Assembly: GCA_963556145.1 (NCBI GenBank)
Contig: OY744469.1
Span: forward strand, 4,002,767-4,066,766
Reading direction: 5' to 3'
Length of the DNA stretch: 64,000 nt
DNA from: Hygrocybe punicea
Lineage: Eukaryota; Basidiomycota; Agaricomycetes; Agaricales; Hygrophoraceae
The position numbers and the translations under genes were made by a program. The notes beneath the pieces were generated by a model. It saw nothing but the letters and a program-made list of their open reading frames with translations, did no database searches and had not been told where the DNA came from. This document shows positions 1 to 12,074 of this stretch, piece by piece (the first letter of the stretch is position 1; the number at the start of each line of letters is the position of its first letter).

Positions 1-1
1 C

Positions 2-235
2 AAACGCATCGCAACAAGTAGTGGCAGACGCACTTTGCCAGAGACCGCGCATTCCCAGAATAAATACAGGAAGTTGGAAGAGCCTGAAGAACAAGATGAA
101 TCGTTTGAGTTGGACCACAGGGGAACGACTTACGCCTCTAGATATAGGAATGACTTGAACCAAATAAAATGGTTGTTATTCCCAAAGTACCCCATCAACC
201 CACCGAGGAGTGGGTCGTTAGATATCTGTATGTAG
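2..235 (+). CDS. 3' end of an unidentified gene (partial)
   Basis: The reading frame is open from base 2 to a TAG at 233-235 and gives a hydrophilic, charged C-terminus rich in Glu, Arg and Gln. I do not recognise a family. The frame runs off the left edge, so this could be the last exon of an upstream gene or a chance open frame. The 250 bases after it hold nothing I can name and presumably form its 3' end and the leader of the tRNA methyltransferase subunit gene. Confidence 0.3.
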   Translation, partial: KRIATSSGRRTLPETAHSQNKYRKLEEPEEQDESFELDHRGTTYASRYRNDLNQIKWLLFPKYPINPPRSGSLDICM

Positions 236-488
236 TATTCCGGAAGCTTTCGGATGACTTCAGGGACTATCCAAGATGGATATAAATATTGCAGGTCGAT
301 CAGAAGAGTCGCAAAGATATGACTCTTTACTAACAATTTCAGCGGTGCAATGAGTGCGAGCGAACTCGAATTACTCACAAGAAAAAATGAGAAATAAAAC
401 AAATCCAGAGGGCGAGACATAATGGATGTTTTTGCCATGATTTTGGGAGTGATTTTGCTGTCACGAACCGTCACACTTCACGCGTCAT

Positions 489-2578
489 GTATGAATGTGA
501 CCAAAACCCTAACCTCAATCTCATTCAAGAGCGATGTCAGTTTTCCCTCATTCACGATTGTGGGTGAGCTCTTGCCGGTCGGTCGTGATCTCTGGCCCGC
601 ATATCCAGATTTTGAATACGCTGTACGTATTATTTAATACATCGTCCCTTTGATAATTGATGAGTTGAATGATGAGAGTAGGACTGGAGATATCATCTAC
701 TCAACGCTACGTTTGACAGCAGACGACCAACATTGGTTGCTCAAGTCTGGTCCTGTGCGCTGCGCAGCGGTAGATACATCTGGAAAATATCTTTCTACAG
801 TAGGAGATGATAAAAAGCTAAAGGTATGGAGCACGGATGATTTACAGTTGCTAAATACGAGGTGTGTCCACTGTTTATCAGTATATCTATCTCATATGGT
901 GAACTGATTTGGCACCAGGGAGCTTCCAAAAAGACCAACTGCCATTAGATTTACTCAAGATAGCCAAACAATGCTTGTGTCTGATAAATTTGGTGACGTC
1001 TTTGGGTAATTCGTTAGATTCGTCAATACTACAGTTTTTGAATGGACTTTCTAGCTATTCCCTCCACCACGCCGACCTCTCCGCCTCTTCTGAGAAGGGA
1101 AAGCGCGACGGCCTATCATCACACGAGAATCCATCTGGGGGCCAGCTCATCTTGGGCCATACATCTCTGCTTTCATCGTTTCTCCTAACCTCTGACGAAA
1201 GATATATCATCACAGCTGACAGGGATGAGCACATCAGAGTCAGCTGGTACCCGCAGGGGTACAGCATCGAGAGGTATTGTTTGGGACACGAGAAGTGCGT
1301 GTCGTGGTTTCACACCTCCTAGTGGTCAGTATCGTTGGCTTAACATGCACCTTCAGGTTCGTCTCAGCAATTCACATACCTCCCTTCTCCCCTTCATCAC
1401 TTCTCTCAGGCGGGGGCGATCCAGTGCTCAAAATATGGGATTGGATGTCAGGCGACGTCACAGATGAAATTGAGATATTTGATACAGCTAAGCCATTCAT
1501 AAAGGTGGGAGGCTCAAAACAGATGCAAGGTGACATGGATGGGGATGCGGAAGATACTCTCAGCAGGGGAAAGACGGGGGAAGGGAAGGGAAAGGGAAAA
1601 GGGAAAGGGAAAGGGAAAGGGAAAGGGAAAGGGAAAGGGAAAGGAAAGAATATGGGGTGTCTTAAGGAGCCGCTGGTCGATGAAGGAGAAAACGCACTGC
1701 CGCATGTTAATATTGACGTAGCGTTGGAATCAACGCCGGAGATGAAGGCCAAAGTAGAGGGCGAGGAGCCTGGGACACGGGACGTCGTCCTTGTAGTGCA
1801 CAAAATTGACACGTTGGCCTTGGAGCAAGATCACCACATAGTCTTCAGCGTGGTCGGGTACGTTTCTTTCAACATGGCAATTCCCCCCCCCCCCCTGATG
1901 ACTTTCATCCTTGACAGTGGAACCGCATTGTTTACATGTCCATACCCCGATGGAAATATAGCGCCCATTATCCAAACCTTCGATCTCGGTAAACCTGTCA
2001 TTGATTTTACCATTGCGGGAGACGGCTGTATCTGGATATTATTGGACGGTGAATGGACAGAGAAAGGCTCGGAAGTAACTCAGGATGAAAGAAAGATGGT
2101 CAGGATCGCGTCATTTACGAAAGGCCAGGTACGTATCCAGGTCATCGCACTAGGCAACGCTTTACAAGCTCAAGTTGAATTTCTTCGTCAACAGCTTGTG
2201 GAAAGAACTGGGGGGAAATTCGCCGCTCTTCTGTCCTCGCTCAACTCCAAATGTCTGATCCCTGGCAAGTAACTGGGGTCGCTTTGTCATCTTGACACAA
2301 CTCACGTCCTGTTCACAATCGCAGCGAGTCCATCAGATCTGAAAACTCTAGATCTGTACACTTCCCTCTCCTCCATGCCCAAAAACACAGAGGTAGAACA
2401 CAACCCTATGGACCGGGATGTTTCGGAAACGGTTCTCATAGATGACGAGGGCAAACTTGCAGAGACATCGCATGGGAAAAGGATGAGCAAAAAAGAGCTT
2501 GGAAGGCTAAAAAATAAATGGGCCTTGTTAGAAACAAAAGTACCCACTGCTGAGAAATCGGGGACCAAGTTGGATTGA
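489..2578 (+). CDS. TRM82: tRNA (guanine-N7) methyltransferase non-catalytic subunit Trm82 (WD-repeat)
   Basis: This is the WD40 partner of the Trm8 methyltransferase, which makes m7G46 in tRNA. WD-type blades are readable in several exons: KSGPVRCAAVDTSGKYLSTV followed by GDDKKLKVW near 740-830, PTAIRFTQDSQTMLVSDKFGDVF near 940-1005, GHTSLLSSFLLTSDERYIIT then ADRDEHIRVSWYP near 1156-1255, and LSGGGDPVLKIWDW near 1405-1445. The last exon ends in a Lys-rich tail before the TGA at 2576-2578. The order and the GDDKKLKVW and DKFGDVFSY motifs fit the Trm82/WDR4 family. Several short introns are needed. The first exons are unsure: 489 is the first plausible ATG, but the join to the exon ending near 740 was not resolved. 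A Gly-Lys run at about 1576-1648 interrupts the protein after the DWMSGDV blade. The product is fairly certain and the exact N-terminus is not. Confidence 0.82.
1576..1648 (+). repeat. GGGAAA hexanucleotide microsatellite inside TRM82
   Basis: This is about twelve near-perfect copies of GGGAAA (read as GKGKGK in the TRM82 frame) with a few imperfect units at either end. It stays in frame and lies between two WD blades, so it probably forms a basic surface loop. Hexamer length changes would add or remove Gly-Lys pairs without breaking the frame. Confidence 0.9.
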
Positions 2579-2774
2579 AGAGGACCAAGTAGGAAGAGGA
2601 TAAGACTGCACGAGATATTCGTATGAACAAGCCAGGGTCTTGAAAGTGTGAATCTTCCCAGCCTGAATGGGCTTCTCGTTTAATGAGTAAAAAATTGAGT
2701 ATCCCAATCTGACAAACTAGGCGGTGAGCTTCGAACGACTGATGTTGTCGAGTTGGTTACCTCTATAAGCTAAG

Positions 2775-3356
2775 CTAATCACAGCTCCCATCTGAAGGAC
2801 CATCCTTCCACCGTTCATCTGTTTTTGCACAGTCAAATTTATTCTTCCCCAACCTTTCGTTGACATCATTATGTCGCTCACACAACCACCGACTGAGAGC
2901 AACTCTGCCACTCACGTCCGGTGGATGTTGGTTGATATTCTCGTCAAGGTGCGACGCGCAGTGTGTACACGGGTAGAGGATCGGCAGCGATCGGAGGAGA
3001 CTGAGCATGTTGGCACGCTGATTTGGTGTTGGACGTTCGGGGTAGTGCGCCGCGGTAGTGTGCAAGAATGACCATGTGGCACGACCTAGCTGCTCGACGT
3101 CGAGAGGACAATTCCCTAGGTGCCTGTCTTGAGCTGGCTTTAATGGTGCACCGACGGCGAGTGCTGCTGCTGCTGTCGCCACTGTCGGGCTGTGTGGCGC
3201 ATTGTGGAACTGAGATTTGGATTCTGCCTCTGCAAGGGATGTCCGTGGCTTCCATTGTCGAAACGCGGTACATATTCTACATTGCTTCCCATCCGAACCC
3301 AGAACCATACCAGGTCGCATCGATTTCGGTGGATTCGAGGGAGTTTTCTCGGTCAT
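2775..3356 (-). CDS. ERV1: FAD-linked sulfhydryl oxidase Erv1 (mitochondrial intermembrane space)
   Basis: Single exon of 193 residues. Erv1 re-oxidises Mia40 in the mitochondrial intermembrane space and passes electrons to cytochrome c. The N-terminal shuttle pair CRIC lies at residues 26-29, followed by a low-complexity linker. The catalytic core starts near residue 84 (CPLDVEQLGRATWSFLHTTA) with the FAD-binding W-x3-H. The active-site CTHC is at residues 130-133, and a distal Cys lies in the NKFDCAK segment. Length and order match fungal Erv1 (about 190 residues). The ATG at 3354-3356 was chosen because MTEKTP puts CRIC at the usual distance from the N-terminus; further upstream codons in frame look unrelated. 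It is divergent from the CCCH protein gene with only about 72 bp between start codons, so they must share a promoter. Confidence 0.92.
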   Translation of the reverse strand: MTEKTPSNPPKSMRPGMVLGSDGKQCRICTAFRQWKPRTSLAEAESKSQFHNAPHSPTVATAAAALAVGAPLKPAQDRHLGNCPLDVEQLGRATWSFLHTTAAHYPERPTPNQRANMLSLLRSLPILYPCTHCASHLDENINQHPPDVSGRVALSRWLCERHNDVNERLGKNKFDCAKTDERWKDGPSDGSCD

Positions 3357-3428
3357 TGCTGGACAGGTATCGTGGGAATTTGTATGAGTAAATCGCGAAT
3401 TCGTGACTCCACACCTTTTGCCCAACCA

Positions 3429-4870
3429 ATGTCCTCGTCAATGTCTGAAGCAGCCCTCAAGCTTGAAATAGCTCGTCTATCAGGTATAAAACACTGGTTT
3501 ACGCTGCATTCTTCTGCACTCATTCTGTTCCATAGGTGCAATCAATCGTCACAAGTCAGCGACCTCTGCCAAACCGTCATTTCCCGGTGGGTACCCACGG
3601 AGCAACACCTACATCAACCCAAACTACAAGCCTGCGCCCCAGCCGGTTCGCCCAGCGACACCAACGGCTCGCGTTGTTCAGACCCAGACAGGTCGCCCAG
3701 AAGCAACTACATCAACCCGTGAAGTCGTCATAGGTGGCGTTACTTTTCAGTCGTCTGGACGGTCCCTAGTCAGGAAAGGCTGTGCGTCTACTTGGATCAT
3801 CTTACCTTGAAAAGGAGGGGACTTCTTCCCCCTTCTTTGTAACTCGTACCTGTTTGCAGTGCCGAAACCCGTCTCCTCTACCTCTTCTTCTCATTCGGCG
3901 CCTTCAAACACAGAATTTTTAAGATCTAAAGCAGGCCATCTGGTCCCCAATGGTCGTGTATACAAACCCAAGATATCGTCCCGGGGCCGCCGAGGACGGC
4001 CTGTCAATCGCAACATGACTCTGACTAACAGCCGAAGGCCTTATCAGTCCGTGTATCAATCGGATGCGAGTGCAGATGTCGGTCTGACCCAATTTCACAG
4101 ATCTCGACGGTCACCAAAAAAATATTCTGACAAACCTTGTCCCCGATTCACAACTACAGGTGCGGCAGTCGCTCAAACAATTCAAACCGTCTTTCCCTCA
4201 ATGCTATTTTTTATTCCCAGGCGCATGTACTCGTGGCCTCACCTGTATTTATCAACACGATCCGACCAAGATTGCCATATGCTGGAGCTTCCTTCAAGGC
4301 CATTGTCCAAACACAGCTGAGACATGCAACCTCTCCCACAACCCAACCCCGGAGCGCACACCGCTATGTATGCACTTTGCCAACAATGGGCGCTGCACTC
4401 GCGAAAATTGTCCATTCCCGCATGTCCGCGTAGGTGCTCGACAGGGTATCTGCCGGGACTTTGCAGTGCTCGGATACTGCGAAAAGGCTCTGGACTGCGA
4501 CAAGCAACATGTCAGGGAATGTCCAGACTTTGCGGACAATGGCTCTTGTTCGACAAAGGGATGCAAACTTCCGCATGTGATTCGTGCAAATCGCAACCGC
4601 AAACCTACTACGGCAGCTGATGGCTCATTGGGCAAATCGGCTGCAGCTGCGTCTGGTGCTTCTGCTGGAACTGACGATAATTCAAGTTTGCAGCAGGTAT
4701 CAGCAGAAGACGCTCAACTTGGGGATGAGTATATTTCCCTCACTTTTCTCGAGAACGAAAGCAGTGAAGATGAAGATGGCGACGATGAAGAGGACGAAGA
4801 AGAGAAGAGTGATGCCAGTGATGAAGAGGACGTCGACCCCAACATGAACGAACTAATTGGATCGGAATGA
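3429..4870 (+). CDS. CCCH-type zinc-finger protein with five fingers (ZC3H3/Red5-like)
   Basis: Four exons fit well: 3429-3483, 3536-3781, 3860-4159 and 4221-4870, all with GT-AG introns and a frame that stays open across each join. The N-terminal half is basic and Ser/Thr/Pro-rich. The C-terminal half carries five consecutive CCCH fingers starting at DKPCPRFTTTGACTRG and ending at CPDFADNGSCSTKGCKLPH. The tail is acidic (EDEDGDDEEDEEE). Five tandem fingers of this spacing are the layout of ZC3H3 and S. pombe Red5, which act in mRNA 3'-end formation and nuclear RNA surveillance. An in-frame ATG at 3382 is an alternative start, but it lies only 25 bp from the ERV1 start, so 3429 is preferred. 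Confidence 0.85.
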
Positions 4871-6193
4871 TGTGCAATTCATATTTATCGTCGGATTTAT
4901 TTTATTTCAACTCGTCTTGTATTCGTTTCATTGTTGCCAAATATATCTAATGATACAACGAAAAGGAAATACATACTGAGGAAAATAACGGACAAAAGGA
5001 AGCAGCCTGGGCACTGAACGGATGTTCTTCGAGCGTACACGAATGCCTTATTCGGCGCATTGGGTTTTACCATTCGGTTGAATCTGGTAAGACATCCTGA
5101 AAAGAAACTGCCGTTGCGCCGGACATAACGCAGCCGTGCATGTCCGCTGTCAATAGACACGATTAGATTGTGGCTATAGGGAAAATTTCCAAGCCAAAGT
5201 AGATGTCATACTGACATTCAATCTGGCTCAAGCCATTTGAATACAGAAACAAGACTCCAGCGGATACGATGCTGAACCGGATAACCACGGATTGACCTCG
5301 AACTCGCTCAAGGTCATCCATCCTCAGTATTCTGTGGATATCTTTTGACGAAGCGTGGTTGCCTCGGGGAAAAAGAGTACGCACTCCTGACTGAACAGCT
5401 GCGTGCGCCTTTGACAAAATGAGCGAAGCTTCCAAAGGAATAAATATTACAAGCAATGAACTTGTAATTATTTGACGATGGAGCAGGGTGAAAGTTGCAG
5501 TGTCCAAGGCGCCCTGATAAGGTCGAACCGAATAAGTGCTTCTTCGCAATGATTGGATCTGGTCGTGCGTTCCCATTGGTTCCCCGCATTCCAGGGTTGC
5601 CTAGTGTTGCCTAGTGCTGATAAGTAAATAGGGTGGGCAATGGAAGAATGATGACGTCAGAGCTCTGGAACAAGCCTTGAGTTGGATGGGCGACACATAT
5701 CTGAGAGACTTCGGTGACCATTAGGGGTTATTTTCGTGGCATCACTGGCAATATCGTGTTGAACGGAAGTCCATTTTGTAGCCCTCAGAAAATCCAAACT
5801 GTTCCATGAGGATTTTAATCTCACCAGCTGAAGGGTGGTGTTGAGCACCCTGAAACTTTCAGGATCCTGGGGCTAAGACCTTCCGTTAGATACGGAGAAT
5901 CAGAAGTGAATCTGTTGCATAGTGTGGTGATGTATACCGTGAGGAGATTCAGCATAAAGATCCCGTAGAAGGGTGGAGGTTCTGAGCTTTCTGGAAGGGC
6001 GGCGATCAACCTAATTAGACAAGTCATCAATGTATAAAGTTCAGGGGGACGAAGAGAACTCAACAAACTGTTGGTTTGTTTCCTGCAAGGCGGACTGATT
6101 CACGTTCCTAGTCCCTCGAATAACTCGAATAATTACATAATACACGCACTTTTCTAGTTGCAGTTTTGTGCGCATAACGATTCAACTTGCAAG
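4871..6193. other. Intergenic stretch with one weak minus-strand ORF
   Basis: About 1.3 kb between the CCCH protein gene and NUP85. The only candidate is a 137-codon frame on the minus strand (5163-5576) with two hydrophobic stretches and no recognised motif; the plus strand is closed in all frames over most of the region. No terminal repeats or tRNA-like folds were noticed. It could hide a small membrane protein gene or be non-coding. Confidence 0.4.
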
Positions 6194-8977
6194 ATGTCGA
6201 CAACGAAACACTTGAATCTTCTTCCACCATTGGCAGAGTCTGGTCATATAACCAAGTTTGTTCAATCGGGACAGACCCTCTCGGTGTCATTATCTCCACT
6301 GGACAACTCAGTGGCGGCTTTTGTAGCCAATGCTGTATGTGTTCACTTTATGGGTCTTATTATGGGTTGAATTTATTCGCCCTGTATAGACCACTCAGCA
6401 GATCAATCAGACACAAACGTCAACATATTCCGACGAACACCCCATTTATTTTGTGACAACGGATGTTCCTCCTTCTTCTGAAAGGCGCTTGGTCCGTTCA
6501 TGGCCTGCAAACATTTTTACCGGTGATTAACTTTACTTCCCGCAGTTCATCACCGATACCCTCATTATCTTTGCGGCCTTCCAGAATTTGATGAAAACCG
6601 CTCGATCGCGAGGTTCAGAATGGTTCGTTAACATAATTCTCTTCCATCTTCGTGTCCCTATTGTTGCACAGGCTTCAAGGAGAGCAATGCCAAGTAATGA
6701 TACGTAAACTGGCCACAGACTACGTTAATTTCATTAAAGAATGCTGGATCCATGCTTCAGTGAGATTTCGCTCCGCATTCACCAACGTAATGATGATAAT
6801 GACGGTGGCGGTGAACCGCCTTGCAGCAACCAATTCCTCGCCCAGACGGACCACTCCAATTCAGCAATGATCACTATCGAAGTTTGTACACGTGTTTTTC
6901 GCTATTCTTAGTTTTGTACTTGCCGGAAAGTGGCTTTGAAGATGCGCCTGTCGGAGAGGAACTAATGGAATGGCTCAACATACATTTCATAGAGCCTTCC
7001 ACGGAGGAAGGGGACCACTTAAGCGGACTGGAGCAACCATGGAAAGATGACTCATTTTGGCCATATCTTACCAGGTTCGTTGTTCTCCTTCCGTTGTTAT
7101 GTCTTTGCTCATACATTCCCAGGACTACTCTACGAGGTCTATCGAAAGCTTCCGTGTTCTTCCTCCATGTTCTTTCTCAACATCCCTCCAGTGACCTACA
7201 AGAGTTGTCCCAACTCTTGGTCCCGTTAATAGAGAATCAACCACGTCTTCACAATTTCACAATTGAACGTGAATTTGCATATGCAACGCGATCTTGGAAA
7301 GAGAAGGTGAAGGCTCTACGGGTTGAGATGGATCACGTGGCAGAGGAAAGCCGCCATGATGGTTTCGAAAATTGGTGGGATCGTTTGAGTGACATCGTTA
7401 GCATCTTGGAGGGTCGTGGTGACGCCATCAAACGAATATGCATGGAGCTTGGTGCTGATTGGAAAGAAGTTTGTGCCGCTTGGGGCATTTTCATTGACAC
7501 CCGCCTGCGCGGACAAGATCTTCCGTGAGTGCTTTGGACTGTAAATCCATACTCAACATGCTGACTTATTTCAAGAGATGTTGTGGCACAAATCCAAGAT
7601 GATATGCCGCTAGACCCCACGAATTTGGAAGACATGATCCATTCAGCTCTTTTCTCCGGAAAATCAGCACAGGCGTTGCTCCACGCTGCACAGCTCGATC
7701 GTTGGCTGGCAGCCCATTTAGCAGATATCATGGAACCGCTGTCTTTGATCGAGGAAGATATAGACGAAGAGTTGGTGTTGCTTCACATTTAGCGTCCTGA
7801 ACACTCATCAGTGTTATTAAGTTCTGGATTGTCCATGCGCGATCAATACATCCTTGCCTACGCCGAATATCTGCATTCCGACCCTGCTTTGTGGCAAATC
7901 ACCGTCGACTACATGTATTCCTGTAGGGACATTGGTAAGGAGCGAGCTGACGAAAGTGGGTTGGCTACCGAAACCTATTACGCAAACACTGACTTGCTGG
8001 CAGTTTTGGTTCGTGTACCCTTGAGATTGACGCAACAAGACGAAACCACCGCGGAAACGGGAGAATACCGAACTGCTCATCAAATCAAGGCAGGAGACGT
8101 CGTGGGCGTGCTTCAAAAAGTTAATAAGACGTGTCTTGAACACCAACGAGAAGGCGTGAGACGAACGGTCTGCAAAGTCTGTCCTTTTCCTACTGCTCCG
8201 TTTCCATAAATTGATACCCTACGTTTAAGATAGCCGCTCAGACACTCATCTCCGAAAAAGACTACGGTCTGGCAGTATCATACTGTACCTCTGCTGAAGA
8301 TTGGCACGGCCTTGGGCGTGTTGTTGATCGAGTTCTGGACGAATATATAACAAACGGTTTTGCTCATATCCCTCGTTCGTAGGGGAATTCCTTACTCATC
8401 TAATTTCAGGTCCAGCAAAATTTGCACATTATGCAGCGGATATTGCCCCATCTCTGCAAGAACTTCAAAGCCAGCCCAGCCCTCGTGGTATTTTTATCCA
8501 CCGTTTGATGTTTGCTGTTCGATACGCCCAATTTCATCAGCTGCTCTTCAAGAGGGAACTTCAAGATGCTGCGGTGGACTTGGTCTCTATGTTTCATGAT
8601 GATATTGCTCCAAAATCTTGGTGGGGTGTTCTTCTCTGTGATGCAGTCGAACTTTTACAATACAGTAAGTGATATTTCTACAGTTATTTTGTTAACACTG
8701 ATGAAGCTCGATTTTTACACTTATATTAGGTCCAACTCTCTTGTTTCCTGCATCTGGTGCCCATGAGCTAGTTGCAAGACTGGAAGAGATTTTCATCAGA
8801 ACTAGCCAAGGCTCCGGCGACGACTACTTGAGTGTGCTGCGAAGAACCACGAAGGGTGGAGAAAAGGATGCTCTGGTTCGGCTCATGACAGCTCGCTTAG
8901 CATTGGCGCGCTATTTTGCAAGATACGCTCTAATAGGCGTCGGCGGAAAGCAAGTTGTAGATCAGCGGCCCCTGTAA
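6194..8977 (+). CDS. NUP85: Nucleoporin Nup85 (Y-complex subunit)
   Basis: Multi-exon gene for the Nup85 scaffold of the nuclear pore Y (Nup84/Nup107) complex. It starts MSTTKHLNLLPPLAESGHIT at the ATG 6194-6196. Readable exons include a helical block ESGFEDAPVGEELMEWLNIH near 6930, RTTLRGLSKASVFFLHVLSQ near 7125, WWDRLSDIVSILEGRGDAIK near 7375, SLRDQYILAYAEYLHSDPAL near 7830, and a C-terminal block VRYAQFHQLLFKRELQDAAV near 8520. The EGRGDAIKRIC-ELGADWKEV and YILAYAEYLHSDPALWQI segments are typical of the Nup85 ACE1 fold. The last exon closes at TAA 8975-8977. At least eight introns of about 50-65 nt are needed; exact junctions were not all fixed. Confidence 0.88.
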
Positions 8978-11900
8978 TGTAGTGCTGTCGCGCATCAAAA
9001 TGGTTTTTGTGGACCAACATTGGTTATGGATTTTTGACTTGGCTATCTGATTTGGTATTTCTTTCTAGCAATCTTTTTCTGCAAGCATCATGAGGGCTTG
9101 GGACCATTCCGAAGCCATTGATTTTGGCATCAAGGCATCAGTGGTTGTGAATGCGAAAGGCACCCCGTAAGTCTCGCATTCAAGCTTGTTTCAAGAATTC
9201 CGTTCAAGTATGTCATGTACCAGTGATGTGGAACCTTTGCTTTCGAAAGCGAGGTCACCGGCAATCGATGGATACTCTCCGCGGTCTTAAAACTTGGTCA
9301 TGTAATGAAGATTGGCATTGGGAGAAATGCTTTATTCTGTGGCTCGAGCTACTGAAATCCCTCGAAAGTCGAAAGATCTCAAAAATTTTGACGAGTTTAT
9401 CAATTTGTTCGGGCATCTAGGTATTCATGAATCAGGACAACCGCATTGGACCAGCCCATGGAATGTCAAATCAATCGCAAATCAAGTTTGCACAAGTTGA
9501 GTCAGATCCAGTTGGGAAATAGTTTACATCCCGTTAGTGTCCGAAGATCTCCCACATCTGAAGGCTGATAATATTTCCCTTTCTTAAGGACATATATAGT
9601 ACATGCATGGTGACTGTCATCACGATAACCGGTACCCCGTTCATTGAACGAACCCATTCCTTCCCCATTGCTCATCCCGCTCAATTTCAAATGTGTTTCA
9701 CAATCGTCACATGTGTGGAGTATGTATGCACCCATCGACATGCAATGAGGAGACAAAAGGTGACCTGATTTCTCCAGATAATGTCGACTCAGAGATTTGA
9801 CATGAGCCGTTTCAGGTTGACTGTAACAAGCCAAACTGTGAACTCAGCCAATTACACAGAAAGGAACATCATGATTGTGCCACGAATTGTGTTCACAGGT
9901 GCCTTGAATTGTATCTATCTTATTTTGACCAATGATTCGAACTTGCATCAAGTATGCTAGCGGATCAGGACATGGTTACAAGCAAGATAGCAAGGCGTTG
10001 CGACTTGTGCCGTATCAGTGGAGAGTGATTTTTCTGCATGTAACGTATTCATTGAAGGAAAGCATAATATATCGCAGCACGGGACTTCAACGAATAACAA
10101 AACGCGGAATGGACAATTCTGCGGTGTGTAAGAATAAAATGGCTGACTAGACTTCAAAGCTTCAACGTTCAACAATCAAATTTTCGTGACAGAACTCCAT
10201 TGTACTTGTGCAAAGTCGTTACGGTGACTTGCCCGTACGTTTATTGGCACCAAACAGCGACCATGATAGAAACAGCGGTCACTGTGATGGACAGGTGCCA
10301 GTCAATGATGTGGAGCACTTTCAAGTTGACTGATTTTCAGGCGACTAGCCACGCACCGCCGACTGGTCACCTGAAAGTTAAGTCCACAGCTTGCCACCAC
10401 AAAATAGGCATGGAAATCCAGGAATCTACATGCATGGACCTTCATATCTCCGTGTAGAGTTACACGGCTAAGAACCCGCCCGACAAACCGCATCTTTCTT
10501 GGTATATTTTTTTCGACCTGAGATCGTTGGAATCTGATCCTTTTGTCAGAAAGGTTAGAGGTCTACCGCATCAATATTTCCACGGCACATGATATACCCT
10601 GTACTGGAAATCTTCACCCCAGGCCTTTGTGGGCAGTAATGGTTTCCTCTTTCCGTTGGCGTGGTCAGTGATCGCTGGGAAACCTTGTCCTGTCATCGAA
10701 TCTACGGCGGAAGTCCGGAATCACAGTTCTTCCCAGACTGCAACTCTTTCCGGACATAACGAACCGCCAAAACACCATGCTGAGGAGATAGTATTCTGTT
10801 TTAGCGAGCGGTGGCGATATCCTGTCGCGATGAAGAGATTGGAGTCGACGCTTTTGACCAGTATATTTTTCCCATTATCTAACAGCCAGGTTACGGTTTC
10901 GATATACAGGAACCGGCGGAGTGGGTACGAGCGTACTCCTGTCCAGGGAGCGCACCAAAGCAGCGGAGGATATCGTAATGTTGCCGTGTGACATGGGAAA
11001 AGTCAGTCTAACTTCGCACCGCCTCCACCGTCGGATGAACAACAACGCAAGTGTGTGTTCACCTCCATACCCCTTGCGCCGTCGACTAATTATTTGCCGT
11101 TGACCGCCGTTCACAACCGTCGGGTGCGATGGCTAATCGATGACCACTGGACATAACAACCCTCTTGCTCCAAGACGCAATCGCGGGTGGATACTACCCC
11201 CACTGGCATTCTCAAACGGATTACCAGCGACAGCTATCGTATCATGGACTCAGTTCTTAGCTGTACGTAACATGTTACGGATACAGGGCCTAGTCAACAA
11301 TCTTGACCTTGATTCCGTCCTGATTGAAACGATAAGTTGACCGATTCTGTCAATCCATGCAACTACCATCCATGAACTGAAGCGAAGGTCCTGTGGGGTT
11401 GTTATGGAGAGAAATCAAAGAGATCGCCATGAGATATTGAAGTTTTCAATGTATGACTACGAATTGTTTGGAACTTCTTAAAAGATGTATGTCCCAGTAA
11501 GCCCTATTAACGCAGCGACAACGTTCGCAACGTTGTAAGGCATTTCTGCGGATAGAATGTTTAAATGACGCTTGGGGCCAAGTTGGAGGCATTTGGAAGA
11601 CGTACGTACGGGGAACTCCAGCTTTGAGCGCAACAACGGGTCACCTACGCCAAATATACAGTGTTCTGCGGATAAAATGCGCCACTCCCCGACTCTTACG
11701 TTGACTACGACCACGATTCAAGCGACTTGGCCTGAGCGAAAAGTAAACTTTTGTTCCTACTTCGGACTTCCAACCTTCTGCTCCGCGGCCCTTGGCAGCC
11801 TGCGTTGTTCTGGGTTCCGTTTTGAGCAGCGGCATCTGGCAATCCATCTGGCTCCCGGCGGTCCTGCTCGGTAGCTTCCTGACAGGCCGCTAGTCGCTGG

Positions 11901-12074
11901 CCATGGTGGTGCGAGCAAGTGCGATGAAAACGTGTTTGAGCGTTTGGGGTCCTTCAGCAATACGTAAGCATTTCCCCACGGTCTGTTACCCTGTGTCCGA
12001 AAAAGCTCACAGGCGGTAACCGCACTAGCCAATTTCCCCTTTGCTTGCAGACCTGTATATGAGACGTAACTACT
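8978..12074. other. 3.1 kb region without a convincing gene
   Basis: All six frames are broken into stretches under about 120 codons with no recognised motif. Near 9090-9480 (+) two pieces (MRAWDHSEAIDFGIKAS near 9090 and MALGEMLYSVARATEIPRKS near 9312) have a protein-like composition and could be exons of a small or decayed gene, but no consistent splice model was found. The rest (9500-12074) shows no terminal repeats, tandem array or RNA gene that I could see. It is the longest apparently empty stretch in the window outside transposons. Confidence 0.45.

Noticed and set aside
1372..1812. A 146-codon minus-strand frame with a Phe-Pro run opposite TRM82
   Set aside because: It is the complement of the Gly-Lys microsatellite and lies wholly inside a recognised gene on the other strand.
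5163..5576. A 137-codon minus-strand frame as a firm gene
   Set aside because: Two hydrophobic stretches but no motif, no clear splice partner and no neighbour context, so it is only mentioned in the intergenic entry.
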